This document shows, one piece after another, positions 40,641 through 50,433 of a DNA stretch of 64,000 bases; the stretch's first letter is position 1, and each line of letters opens with the position of its first letter. This DNA is from Petunia secreta (lineage: Eukaryota > Streptophyta > Magnoliopsida > Solanales > Solanaceae). The notes under the pieces are model-generated. The model searched no databases. It saw only the letters and a program-made list of their open reading frames with translations, and was not told the origin of the DNA. A program made the translations under genes and the position numbers. The DNA lies in assembly GCA_029990175.1 (NCBI GenBank), contig JARKIP010000065.1, positions 22,484,501 to 22,548,500 of the forward strand, written 5' to 3'.

Positions 40641-42165
40641 ATGTCCACCGAAGGAGAAGAATTTGCTATTAGTGCCCTTGCTACTATCCTTGCCAAATTG
40701 GATAGTATGAGCTTGAGGATTGAAGCCATTGAGAGGAGGACCCCGAGTGTCCAAATTGAATCCGGAGAAGGCACAAGTCATAGCTCCTATGACTCCCGGA
40801 CACTTTACCGAGGTAACCAAAAGATATGAACAAAAGAAGGTTGAAGCTCTTCAAGAGTGTATGTTGGGCAATACCCAACGCGTGGGCAATCCCCACAACT
40901 TGGGCAATCCCCAAGGGAATGCTCCACTTCGAAGACCCGTTAGGTTTGTCCCACCTCTTGAGCAAGTTGTTGAAGCTCAAGAAGAGGAGGAGGCCGAGTA
41001 TGTTGATGAAGCCTATGGGTATGATGCTCCTTATCAACCTAGGAGGCAAAAGAATTGGGGAAGAAATGTGGATAGGGGTAGAGGCCGAGGTCGAGGGCCA
41101 CCCATGGGATATTTTGGAGGGAATGTTAGGAGAGATTATGGTTTGTATGGTGACCCTTATGGAGGCCAACCGGAGCCTTACCATGGTGGTCGTGATCTTA
41201 ACAATCTCAATAGTGTGAAGCTTAATCTTCCCATCTTTAAGGGAACTTGTGATCCGGAGGCATGCATGGAATGGGTACTACTCATGGAGAGGGTGTTTGA
41301 CACAAATGAGATGACCGATGAGAAGAAAGGTACTTATACTATTTCATCCTTTGAGTCTTATGCTTCTACTTGGTGGGAGTCCACAAAGAGGACAAGAAGG
41401 AGAGCGGGTGTGCATGTGAATGTGACTTGGAATGAGTTGAAGGACCTCATGAACACCAAGTATGTGACTCCTAGGTATCGTCAAGCGCAACTCAAGAAGC
41501 TTTATGATCTAAAGCAGGGTATCAAGACGGTTCATGAGTACTATGATGAGTTTGATAATACCCGGATGGCATTGGATATGGAAACCGAGGAGGAAGAGCA
41601 AGCCATGATCCGTTTTAAAATTGGCTTGAGCTATGGTATAGCTTCTCAATTGAGGTTGCATTCGTATCCTTCACTCCAAGATCTTTTGGAAGCCGCAACT
41701 GAAGCCGAGCAATGGCTTAATGGAGAAAGGTCCAACCGTTACAAGAGTAGCAATCCTACTCTGGTGAGCCAACCAAAGGAGTAGAAGACTCCAAATGCAA
41801 ACTTTTCAAGTGCAAGTGGTGGAAGTGCTAGCAAAGAAGTGAAGAGAACATATGAGAAGTCTACACCATTAGGAGGTAATTCTAAAACCCACTTGAGCAA
41901 TTCTACTTCCACTTCTACTAAATGCTATAAGTGTAAGGGGTATGGCCACATTTCTAAAGACTGTCCTACAAAGAGAACCATGGTTGTGGTAGGCAATTTG
42001 GTGTATGAGCAAGAGAGTGATCCCGAAATTGAGGAGGATGAGGAGATTGAGATTGCTTGTGAGGAGGGTATAGAGGAAGGAGATGACCCTCAAATGTTCC
42101 TGATGGTTAGGAGGAGTTTGGATACCGTTCTCATGGAAGAGGAGGTGGAGAATGATCAAAGGGAA
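40641..42165 (+). pseudogene. R1 gag, protease excised
   Basis: The start at 40641 (MSTEGEEFAISALATILAKLD) is followed by a shift near 40790. The frame 40720-41784 has LGNTQ/LGNPQ hairpin repeats (40864-40914), an acidic and an arginine-glycine region (NVDRGRGRGRGPPMGY), and the capsid-like core (LPIFKGTCDPEACMEW, YASTWWESTKRTRRRAG). A TAG at 41782-41784 replaces Trp. The frame resumes at 41839 with the zinc knuckle CYKCKGYGHISKDC. FLMVRRSLD then joins directly to EAAKAKLPI. The protease core is absent, and AGGGAA is present at the join. Confidence 0.85.
40864..40914 (+). repeat. Gag hairpin repeats in R1, three units
   Basis: Units at 40864, 40882 and 40900 spaced 18 bp. Arms are TTGGG/CCCAA, GTGGG/CCCAC and TTGGG/CCCAA. 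Confidence 0.92.
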
Positions 42166-43913
42166 GCGGCTAAAGCCAAGTTACCCATTGTACTTGAGCC
42201 CGAGGCAAACAATCTTGTTGTCTTGCCAAAGCATGATGAAAGTGAGAGTCACTCCACTTCAAATGAGAGAGAAAAGATAGAGAGAAGTGAGGGAGTGACC
42301 GGTGACAATCTAAGAGAGGAAAAAGGAGAGGAATTGAGGAATGATATGAGTGGATTGTCACCACCAATTACACTTGACCATCAGGTAAAATTGAGAGAGA
42401 AGAGAGGTGAGGAAAGAAAAATTGAGAGTGAGAGCACCCATCGTTCTAACAATTCTTCAACTTCTACTCTTTCTTGTGTTAGTTCTTGTGTAGGTACAAA
42501 TGAAGACAAGCCATTGGAGTCTCAGCCATGTGCTTGGAAGGAAAGACAAGAGGAGGAAAATTCTCAATGTGGGCTACATGAAGAAGGAGTCGCACATGAC
42601 ACTTCAAGCCTTGTGAGTGATCATGGGAGAACTACAAATGTAAGTGTTGCTCCACCCTTTCATGAATCTACTAGCTATTTGTCTTGTGATGACTCAACAC
42701 TAGTTGGTGCTTGTGTTGTATCTAGTGAATATGCCACTAGTGAAAGTCTCATAATCAACTTGTGTGTGCTTGTGTGACATTAGTTGAGAGCCTTGCGAAG
42801 CCGCATCATGATGGGAGCTCATTGTTCAATGAATCTCTCACTAGTGTAGACTTGATGGTTGACAATGAATTTGACCTTTGCTATGACACACCGCCAATCT
42901 TTGAAAAAGGGGTAGATGAGGTAGTTGATCATACCCTTGTTGATATGCTTCTATTTAGTGGGTTTATGTGTTGTGGTGAGGATGAAAACGGCCTTGAGGA
43001 GTCCAACTTGCATGAATTGGACAAGGATGTCTATGATGACTCCTCAAGTGAGGGTAATGAACTTAGTCTTGATAACTTGTCTATGTCTGATCATGATGGT
43101 GAGATGCATGCTTTTACGAATCCATTGTTTGAAGGCATCCTCATTAGTGGTAATGATTTGTATCGGACTAGGGTGAGTAGTAAAATAGAACCTCCATGGT
43201 GTGAAGGGTTTGACCCCTTAGGCAACCCCTTGTATGAGAATTTGAATGAGGTAAATGACTCTTTGAGTGACCCTGCTATTGCTTGTTTGGGTTATGATGA
43301 AGAAGAGGTCATTATCAATACCTTTCTTGACAGTTTGTCTTTTAAGACGGATTGCTTAAGTGATGAAATGGGAGGTGAAAAGGAATCTCTTGGTGTGAGT
43401 AAGTGTTCTCCAAAGAAGGGGAGTGGAGTACTTGATGTTACTTGCATGTTGGGTTATTTGACTCACTCCACTCCACATGTTGTTCACACTTTGAGGAAGG
43501 AATTGTTTGTCGATCTTGAGTTTAAGGTTCAAGGGGATTTTGATCGCTTGATCTTGCATTTTCCATATCCCCATGACCTATTTGATCACTATCGTGTTGA
43601 GTGCATGATGAACTTTAACCAAGCACTTATTGCTCTCTTTGGAGATTTAGTATTTGTACTTGACATTGATGCTTGGTTATATCACAAGAGTGTGTTTTCC
43701 AAACTTCTTGCACTAACCTACTTTCAAAGTAGGAAATCTTGTTTTTGCTTGTCGTTGCTTGTAGGTTCTAAGCTCCATGTTAAGGCAAAGGAGACCTTGG
43801 AAGAAACCTATGTCGAAGTGACGATTAAGGGTTGCAAAGGAGGAGAGAATTGGGCCCCACGAAGAAAAGACTCAATGGACGTGAATGCAATGATTTTGAG
43901 GACGAAATCTTCT

Positions 43914-43927
43914 CAAGAAGGGGAGGA
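43914..43927 (+). other. R1 polypurine tract
   Basis: CAAGAAGGGGAGGA precedes the 3' LTR. Upstream is TTTGAGGACGAA, a one-base variant of the hairpin. Confidence 0.9.
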
Positions 43928-44069
43928 TGATAAGATCCAAATGAGCCAAGACGCCGTTCCAACATGTATCAAGCTTGGAAGAAGAAACGGACTAGAAGTC
44001 AAGAGCGTTGGAGGTGAATTGAAGTCGTTCCGGGTGATCAAAGCGCAAGAGGAGAAGGCTAGAGATCCA

Positions 44070-44186
44070 GGCGCCCCGCCCAGGAACCAAAGGGGCCAGG
44101 CGCTCCGCCCAGCCCCAGGGGCTCCGCCCGGGGCCCTCTACTGCACACTTTTTCGGGCGCCCCGCCCAAGCTTGGGCGCCCCGCCC
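44070..44186. repeat. Type A palindrome array, R1 3' LTR
   Basis: Units are mostly GGCGCCCCGCC, with GGCGCTCCGCC. Confidence 0.88.
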
Positions 44187-44304
44187 AAAATGCTGAGACA
44201 CGGGATTTTAAGTGTGTTTTATCTATTTTGACCCTACGTGGTCTTTTATCCTAAAGCCTAGCTTGTGGGCATTATAGACCTTTTACTTAATGCCTAGAAA
44301 CCTC

Positions 44305-44313
44305 TATAAATAG
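44305..44313 (+). promoter_or_regulatory. TATA box, R1 3' LTR
   Basis: TATAAATAG is at the position equivalent to the P1 LTR. Confidence 0.65.
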
Positions 44314-44629
44314 CTAGATAGCTTATTTTATTCCTTAGTCTATTTTGAATGATGAATTAACATTGTAAAGAGGGATCTCTTTGGGTTTATGGAAAACCAA
44401 CCTTTGATTGGGATTTGTGTGCTTCTAGTGGATTCTAGTTGGACAACGACCCCTCCCCGACCATTCTACTTGCGAGTCCTAGTTGGCTCGAGGGTAGTTG
44501 CCTAGCGTAGGTGTTCTTGACATTCTCTCGGGGTGTAACGGAACGAGTTCTCCGTTGCTACTTGAGTTTATTGATCGAGTTACGTCTCGTTCTTTATTCT
44601 TTTTCCTTTTCCGCGTTTCATTCTTATCA

Positions 44630-45043
44630 AGACCGTGGCAAACCCATAACAAAATCCATCGAAATGTCAATCCACGGGCTAGTAGGAATAGGGAGGGGAG
44701 TATACAAATCATGGGAATTAGATTTGGACTTAGCATACTTGCAATCCAAGCAAGTGTTGCAAAGTCTCTCAACTTGCACACCCATCTTTGGCCAATGGAA
44801 TTGCTCCATGAGAATGGCCAAGGTTTTGTTCCTCCCAAAGTGACCCATCAAGCCCCCACAATGTGCTTCACGAACAAGCAACTCCCTCCATGAGGACTCG
44901 GTCACACAAACTCTTCCATTTTTAAAAATGTAGCCATCAACCCATTGGTATTTCTCCACCCTCTTCCCACTCACTAGAGCATCATGAATTCTCTTGAACT
45001 TTGGGTCATGTTCATACAAAGATTTTATACTCTCAAAACCCAT
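44630..45043 (-). pseudogene. X integrase N-terminal part
   Basis: From 45043: MGFESIKSLYEHDPKFK, VCVTESSWRELL, the zinc region (REAHCGGLMGHFG, CNTCLDCKYAK), and the first catalytic Asp in DISMDFVMGLPRS, up to the R1 junction. The second Asp and the Glu are lost. Confidence 0.87.
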
Positions 45044-46231
45044 AAGTCTAGAAGCAAGAGTGGTAGCAAGGGCGAACTTCCCAGAAAACGCATCGGCTAC
45101 AACATTGGCCTTACCCCTTTTGTAATGAATTACTTAAGGGAAGGACTCAATGAACTCCACCCATTTGGCATGTCTTTTGTTCAACTTCTCTTGGCCTCTT
45201 AGATGCTTGAGTGACTCATGGTCACTCTTGATCACAAATTCCCGAGGCCATAGATACTGTTGCCAATGGGCTAGAGCTCTCATGACGACATACAACTCCT
45301 TGTCATACGTGGAGTAATACAAAGTTGCGCCCTTTAACTTCTCACTAAAGTAGGCAATGGGTTTCCCTTCTTCCATGAGAACACCCCTAATACCCACCCC
45401 CGAGGCATCACATTCTACCTCAAAAGCCTTCCCAAAGTCGGGCAATTGCAATAATGGGGCGGTACTTAGCCTACTTTTCAATTCTTGGAAAGCCTTCTCT
45501 TGCGGCTCTCCCCAAACAAAGGACTTGTCCTTATTCACCAACTCGGTGAGTGGTGCGGCAATGGTGGTAAAGTCTCTAACAAACCGCCTATAGAAACTAG
45601 CAAGGCCATGGAAACTCCTCACATGAGAGACGGTGGTGGGAGTAGGCCAATCTCTAATGGCTTCAACTTTGGACTCATCAACTTCTACACCATTGACACT
45701 AACAACAAGGCCCAAAAAGATAACCTTTTCAACACAAAAGGCACACTTCTTAAAGTTGGAATAGAGCTTTTCGGCTCGTAGCACTTCAAGGACTTGATTC
45801 AAGTGGTCAACATGGTCGCCTATAGACTTGCTATAGATCAATATGTCATCAAAGTAGACGACCACGAACTTGTTGATGAAGGATTTTAGCACATGGTTCA
45901 TCAATCTCATGAAAGTACTAGGTGCGTTGGAGAGGCCAAAGGGCATCACCAACCATTCCTATAGACCAAACTTGGTCTTGAATGCGGTTTTCCATTCATC
46001 ATCGGGTTTCATTCGGATTTGATGGTAACCGGACCTAAGATCTATTTTTGAAAAGATGCTAGAACCACTAAGCTCATCTAACATATCATCCAAACGACGT
46101 ATGGGATGTCGATACTTTACCGTGATCTTGTTGACCGCTCGACAATCCACACACATCCTCCAAGTGCCATCCTTCTTTGGAACAAGGATCACGGGCACGG
46201 CACAAGGGCTCAAGCTCTCCCTCACCAAGCC
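45044..46231 (-). pseudogene. X reverse transcriptase-RNase H
   Basis: 46231-45959 has LVRESLSPCAVPVILVPKK, CVDCRAVNK and LRSGYHQIRMKPDDEWKTAF, ending in a stop after FGL (TAT to TAG context). 45952-45134 has VMPFGLSNAPS, catalytic VVYFDDILIYS, FEVECDASGVGIRGVLM and SDHESLKHLRG. A TAA after ESFP breaks the frame before the integrase. Confidence 0.88.
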
Positions 46232-48328
46232 TGTAACGACCCTCAAGTAGTCATTACGGGATCCGGGACCTCGATTTGTGTGTTGATAGTCCCAAAAGCT
46301 CCGTTAGGTCATTTATGACCCGTCTGTGAAATCTGAGTCGAAACGGAGTCCGTTTGATAGGTTTTCGAGAAAAGGATCCGTTTATGAAATTCCGGAAAAG
46401 AATTTGGGGTTTCGATAGGTCGTTTTGAGTAAACGAACCCCGATGGAAAATCCGAGCGCACCGTTAGGTCTGTCTCGTCATTTATGATATGTAGCAACCT
46501 TCAAAATTGAAAACGGACCTCGTTTGATAGGACTTTTGATAAAGTCCCCGTTTCGGAAGTTTAAAAGAGTTAAAAGAGGTTTCCGAGCTCGATTTGAGCA
46601 AATGAGCTCCGATGAGAGATCCGAAAGTTCTGTTAGGTTCGTATAGTCATTTGTGACTTGTAGCAACTTTCAGAATTGGATTCCGAGGTCGTTTGGTTAA
46701 ATTTTGCTATTTTGGCGAAAGTCGAAAATTAAACCTTTGCCGTGGGACCCTCATATGTGCTATATCTTGTCTTAATAGACCTAGTGGAGAGTCCTTCGCG
46801 GACAAGGCGAGCGGGAAAGGAGATTCTTCCCGGCATTTGAGCCCGAATTTCGAAGTAAGTGAGACTTGACCTCTATTGTGCTTGTGGACTCTTCCTTCAT
46901 GCTAGTATGCTTCATGTACGCATATATATACCTAACAATGGTTAGGACTAATGATGTGAATTACTTGCTATTATTGTTTGTTATAAATAGCGAGATTGTG
47001 ACTAGACCGAGGTATGTGCCGGTCTAAACGCTACGTCGAGGTAGCTTAAATTTATATCGTAGTAACGCTTGCTACGCCATGCTTAGATAGCAAGAACTTG
47101 GGACATGGCCGAGGATGTTGCCGGCATGTCATGATAAATGTCTTGCCGAGGATTTTGCCGGCTTTTGTATGATATTGGTACTTGATTTGTTCACGTGCCG
47201 GGTTGGGTAGTGCTGTCTATACGTAACCTTGGGTTGGACGACATGGGAGTAGGGATTGTACCCCCAAACTGTGGTCGGGTTAACCTTCGCCTTATGTTCA
47301 GCTAGCATAACCAACCTGGGTTACGGTGACTGTGAAATATTATCGTTATTAATATTTCTGTTATTATTTTTGTTATTGTTATTAATGTCGTGGATATTAA
47401 TACTGTTAGAGGGACACTTGACAGGGGGTGTGGTGTCGCCTATACTATGAGATGTGTCACACTTGACAGGGGGTGTGGTGTGGACACTTGATCTTTGAGA
47501 TGTGACACACTTGACAGGGGGTGTGGTGTGGTCACTTGATTTATTGAGATACGACGCACTTGACAGGGGGTGTGGTGCGATCGTAGACAGATTTGAGATG
47601 AGCCAACGACTACGGGTCGTTGGTCTACTTATTCATGATTGTGATAGTGACTTCGGGTCACGGTATATGGTTGATACTTAGTAGTGGTGTTGCTAGTCCA
47701 TCGTAGGTCTAGGTTAGTCGGCACGGGAGTAGAGATTGGACCTCCAAACCGCCGTTGAGTTGACATATGCCTTACGTTGGATGGGCATAATCCTTGAGAC
47801 TTCTGGTTACTACTTGTGTGTATGGAATGTGTTACATCTATTTGCGATTTCACTACTTTATTGTATGATTACTATAGTATGTTGTTGCTTATGATGCACG
47901 TAGCGACTTGTCCCGCAAGGGTACCTTAGCGGGCCTGTCGGTGATCTTACTGGGCTTCGGCTCATAACTTACTCTGCTACGTGTGCAGGTCCTTCATCCA
48001 GTCAGCAGCCCGGACGTTAGCGGTTCCCGAGGCTTCTGAGACTTTTGATTGAGGTGAGCCGACCACACAGACCGTGGTGGCATACCGCCGGAGTCACTTA
48101 GAGATAGGACTCAGATTTCTTTGATGTATATTCATACTTTATTGAGTCACTCTTAGAATGCTCCAATTCTTTTGTGGATATATTCTTTTGGACTTCACAC
48201 TTTTATATTTATATATCCATTTATGATCTTTTCACATTATTGTTCTTTTCCGCATCTTGTTTCATTGGTTCGCCTAGGCAAATGTTGTTTAGGTGCCATC
48301 ACGAGCCCTTGGAAATTGGGTCGTGACA
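46232..48328 (+). repeat. Y1 5' LTR (2097 bp), core promoter deleted
   Basis: It starts TGTAACGACC and ends GGGTCGTGACA. Compared with the 3' LTR it lacks about 739 bp between GTGGGACCC and TCATATGTGC (junction near 46750), which includes the TATA box found at 60346 in the 3' LTR. Confidence 0.94.
47415..47580 (+). repeat. Tandem repeat in Y1 5' LTR, four units
   Basis: CACTTGACAGGGGGTGTGG repeats at 47415, 47460, 47508 and 47557, so the spacing is 45-49 bp. The same four are in the 3' LTR. Confidence 0.92.
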
Positions 48329-48331
48329 GTT

Positions 48332-48343
48332 TGGTATCAGAGC
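48332..48343 (+). other. Y1 primer binding site (tRNA-iMet)
   Basis: TGGTATCAGAGC lies three bases after the LTR. The leader to the gag ATG at 48537 is short (about 190 bp). Confidence 0.92.
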
Positions 48344-48536
48344 CCTAGGTTCTAATTTGAGTCCTAGGAGTCTTGGAGCAGTGTCTGAGTAGAGTCTTGC
48401 TTATGGGTATGTTGTCGACCATACTTATGAGCGAGAGGCTACAAGGGCATGTTAGGAAATGTTTTCCCTTCGTTTCATCTCTATTCGTGCTGAGTAGCTT
48501 ATATAGGTGCTGACCCTTTTTCGTGTATTGTATCAG

Positions 48537-49878
48537 ATGGCGAGGACGCGAGCATCCTCAGCCAGGAGGGCTGCATCTTCTACACCCGTGTCTGCGGGAG
48601 AGCCATCAGCACCTACGCAGCCGCCAGCTGCTAAGAAGGCTCGGGCAGGTCGCCCGTCAGCCACTAGGCAGGACACAGCTATCCCTGCGGTGTCCGCAGC
48701 GACTCTGTCAGCATCTATTCCCCCTATGCCTGCTGTTGTGCCAGGCACCGTTGTGATCTCTTCAGAGGAGTATATGAGACTGATGGCCTTGTCTAGCAAT
48801 CAGGTCCCTCTCAGAGATGATGTTGCAGCTCCTGTTTCGGCTCCTCAGCCGACCACACCTGTTATGAGCACGCCTACTTCTGAGGCTGCTCCTGATCATA
48901 TTGCCCAGCCTTCTGCTTCCGCTCCTCAGGCAGGTCCTGTTATTTCTACTCCTCCTATGGGCACTGAGGAGGTTGCCAGGAGGATAGAGTCATTCATGAA
49001 GCTTCAGCCTCCAGAGTTCGACGGTACCTCAGCTACATGTACTGCCCAGAGGTACATTCAGAAGTGTGAGAAGATTTTGACAGTTCTTGGTACTAGAGAC
49101 ACCTTAGGGGTGCAGTGTGCTTCTTTCAGATTATCGGGAGATGCGGAGACATGGTGGGTCTCCATGATGCGGCAGAGGTCTAGTGACCTCCCTCCTTTGT
49201 CTTGGGCTGAGTTCGTGTCTATGTTCATGAGCAGGTTCGTTCCCCAGAGTCAGCACGATGCTCAGAGGCGCGAGTTTGAGGGGTTGAGGCAGGGAAACCT
49301 GTCTGTTTCAGAGTATGACACCCAGGTTCTTGTGGTTGTCTTAGTTTGCGCCGGCTATGGTGGCTCAAGAGAGGGACAAGGTCCTCCGGTTTGTTGAGGG
49401 TCTTCATCCCCGCTTGCAGGTAGCTGTTGCCCCTGATATGGTCAACAAGTCATATTTTGAGATAGTTGATGTGGCGCGGCGGATGGAGGATATCTTCGCA
49501 CGGGCTGACGCGGAGAGGGCGGCCAAGAGGTCGTGTCAGTCTGGTGGGTATAGTGGATCCGCTCAGAGGGGTCAGGGTCATCAGGGCCGTTCTCAGTCTA
49601 GGCCCCAGGCTGCTGCTTTGCCTGCCTAGGATTTTTCTTCAGAGACCCCGAGGCCTCAGTCATCCCAGAGGCGGGGTGGCTCTTCGCAGTCTGGTCTGCC
49701 GCAGTGCGGGAGGTGCCATCAGAGGCATCATGGGAGGTGTTCGTCTGGAGGTGGTCGTGGCAGAGGTGGTAGAGGCGGTAGAGGAGGTAGAGGTGATGGA
49801 TGTTTTGAGTGTGGGTCTCCAGAGCACTATGTCAGGAGTTGCCCTTATGTTTCATCAGGTCGCCAGGGATCCGCAGCT
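48537..49878 (+). pseudogene. Y1 gag, frameshifted
   Basis: The start MARTRASSARRAASS at 48537 opens a Pro/Ser-rich N-terminus. The capsid-like core follows (EVARRIESFMKLQPPEFDGT, ERYIQKCEKILTVLG-like, DAETWWVSMMRQRS, VPQSQHDAQRREFEGLRQGNLSVSEY). The frame shifts near 49325 and continues from 49357 (MVAQERDKVLRFVEGLHP), with a TAG (from CAG) at 49627-49629. Then come a glycine-arginine stretch and the zinc knuckle CFECGSPEHYVRSC (49801-49842). Confidence 0.88.
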
Positions 49879-50430
49879 ATGGTACCATCTGGTCCTCAGG
49901 CCGCCAGGCCCGTTTCTCAGATTCCTCCTAGACAGCAGTCTCAGAGAGCTCCGGGTTCAGGAGGCTCGGCGCAGGTCTATGCTATGACTCGTAAGGATGC
50001 TGAGGCATCCAATGATGTCATCACAGGTATTATTTCTGTCTGTGGCCGCGATGCTTATGCTCTTATTGATCCGGGGTCTACCTATTCTTATGTGTCGCCG
50101 GGATTTGCCCCTTGCTTGGGCAGGGATCTGGTCTTCTTTGATGATCCCTTTATGGTTGCCACCCCTGTCGGGTCTTCTATATGTGTAGATAGGGGTTATC
50201 GGCAGTGTATGATCTCCATCAGTGGTGTAGAGTCCTTAGTGGACCTGATGCTGCTCGATATGTCTGATTTCGATGTCTTTATGGGCATGGATTGGCTGGC
50301 TTCCTGTCATGCAACTTTGGATTGCCATGCCAAGTCCGTGTCGATCGGGGCAGAGGGTGAGTCTCGGGTTGTATGGAGAGGTTCCAGGCCTTCTCCGAAG
50401 AGTAGGATCATTTCTTTCTTGGAGGCGTAG
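49879..50430 (+). CDS. Y1 protease
   Basis: The same frame follows from gag. The catalytic motif is ALIDPGSTYSYVS at about 50062-50100, with Asp-Pro-Gly in place of Asp-Ser-Gly, as is common in Tekay-type elements. LLDMSDFDVFMGMDWLASCHA follows. A TAG at 50428-50430 (Gln codon CAG to TAG) separates it from reverse transcriptase. If translated with the rest it would process the polyprotein. Confidence 0.85.
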   Translation: MVPSGPQAARPVSQIPPRQQSQRAPGSGGSAQVYAMTRKDAEASNDVITGIISVCGRDAYALIDPGSTYSYVSPGFAPCLGRDLVFFDDPFMVATPVGSSICVDRGYRQCMISISGVESLVDLMLLDMSDFDVFMGMDWLASCHATLDCHAKSVSIGAEGESRVVWRGSRPSPKSRIISFLEA

Positions 50431-50433
50431 AGG

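Larger units (their letters stand above)
42166..44231 (+). pseudogene. R1 S-ORF with residual integrase tail
   Basis: The S-ORF starts after EAAKAKLPI, runs to a stop at 42775-42777, and continues in another frame from about 42762 to 44231. Motifs are CYDTPPIFEKGVDE, EMHAFTNPLFE, NDLYRTRV, EPPWCEGFDP, KKGSGVLD and IDAWLYHKSVFS. After it comes SKLHVKAKETLEETYVEV, which matches the integrase C-terminal helix ELHAKAKKNLEEAYAKV of P1. SQEGEDD at the purine tract follows, then GAPP repeats inside the LTR. The layout shows that the S-ORF replaced pol between the protease linker and the end of integrase. Function unknown. Confidence 0.82.
38854..44629 (+). mobile_element. R1: non-autonomous recombinant with unlike LTRs
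   Basis: R1 has a 5' LTR (38854-39633) of Q2 type at its ends and a 3' LTR (43928-44629) of P1 type. There is no shared target duplication (ACATC on the left, AGACC on the right), and its flanks are different host elements (W and X). Between them are primer site, leader, gag, S-ORF and purine tract. The simplest reading is a crossover between two elements in or near the leader, with loss of the DNA between them. Confidence 0.85.
43928..44629 (+). repeat. R1 3' LTR (702 bp), P1-like
   Basis: It starts TGATAAGATCC and ends TTCTTATCA, as in P1 and S1, and does not match the R1 5' LTR. The minus-strand integrase of X begins at 44630. Confidence 0.9.

Noticed and set aside
46232..48328. Host gene within 46232-48328 from ORFs of 60-75 codons
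   Set aside because: The same ORFs occur in the other Y1 LTR (59471-62306), so this is LTR sequence.
49466..49987. 173-codon ORF overlapping Y1 gag
   Set aside because: It is another frame of the glycine-arginine zinc-knuckle region. The true frame shows CFECGSPEHYVRSC and links to protease.
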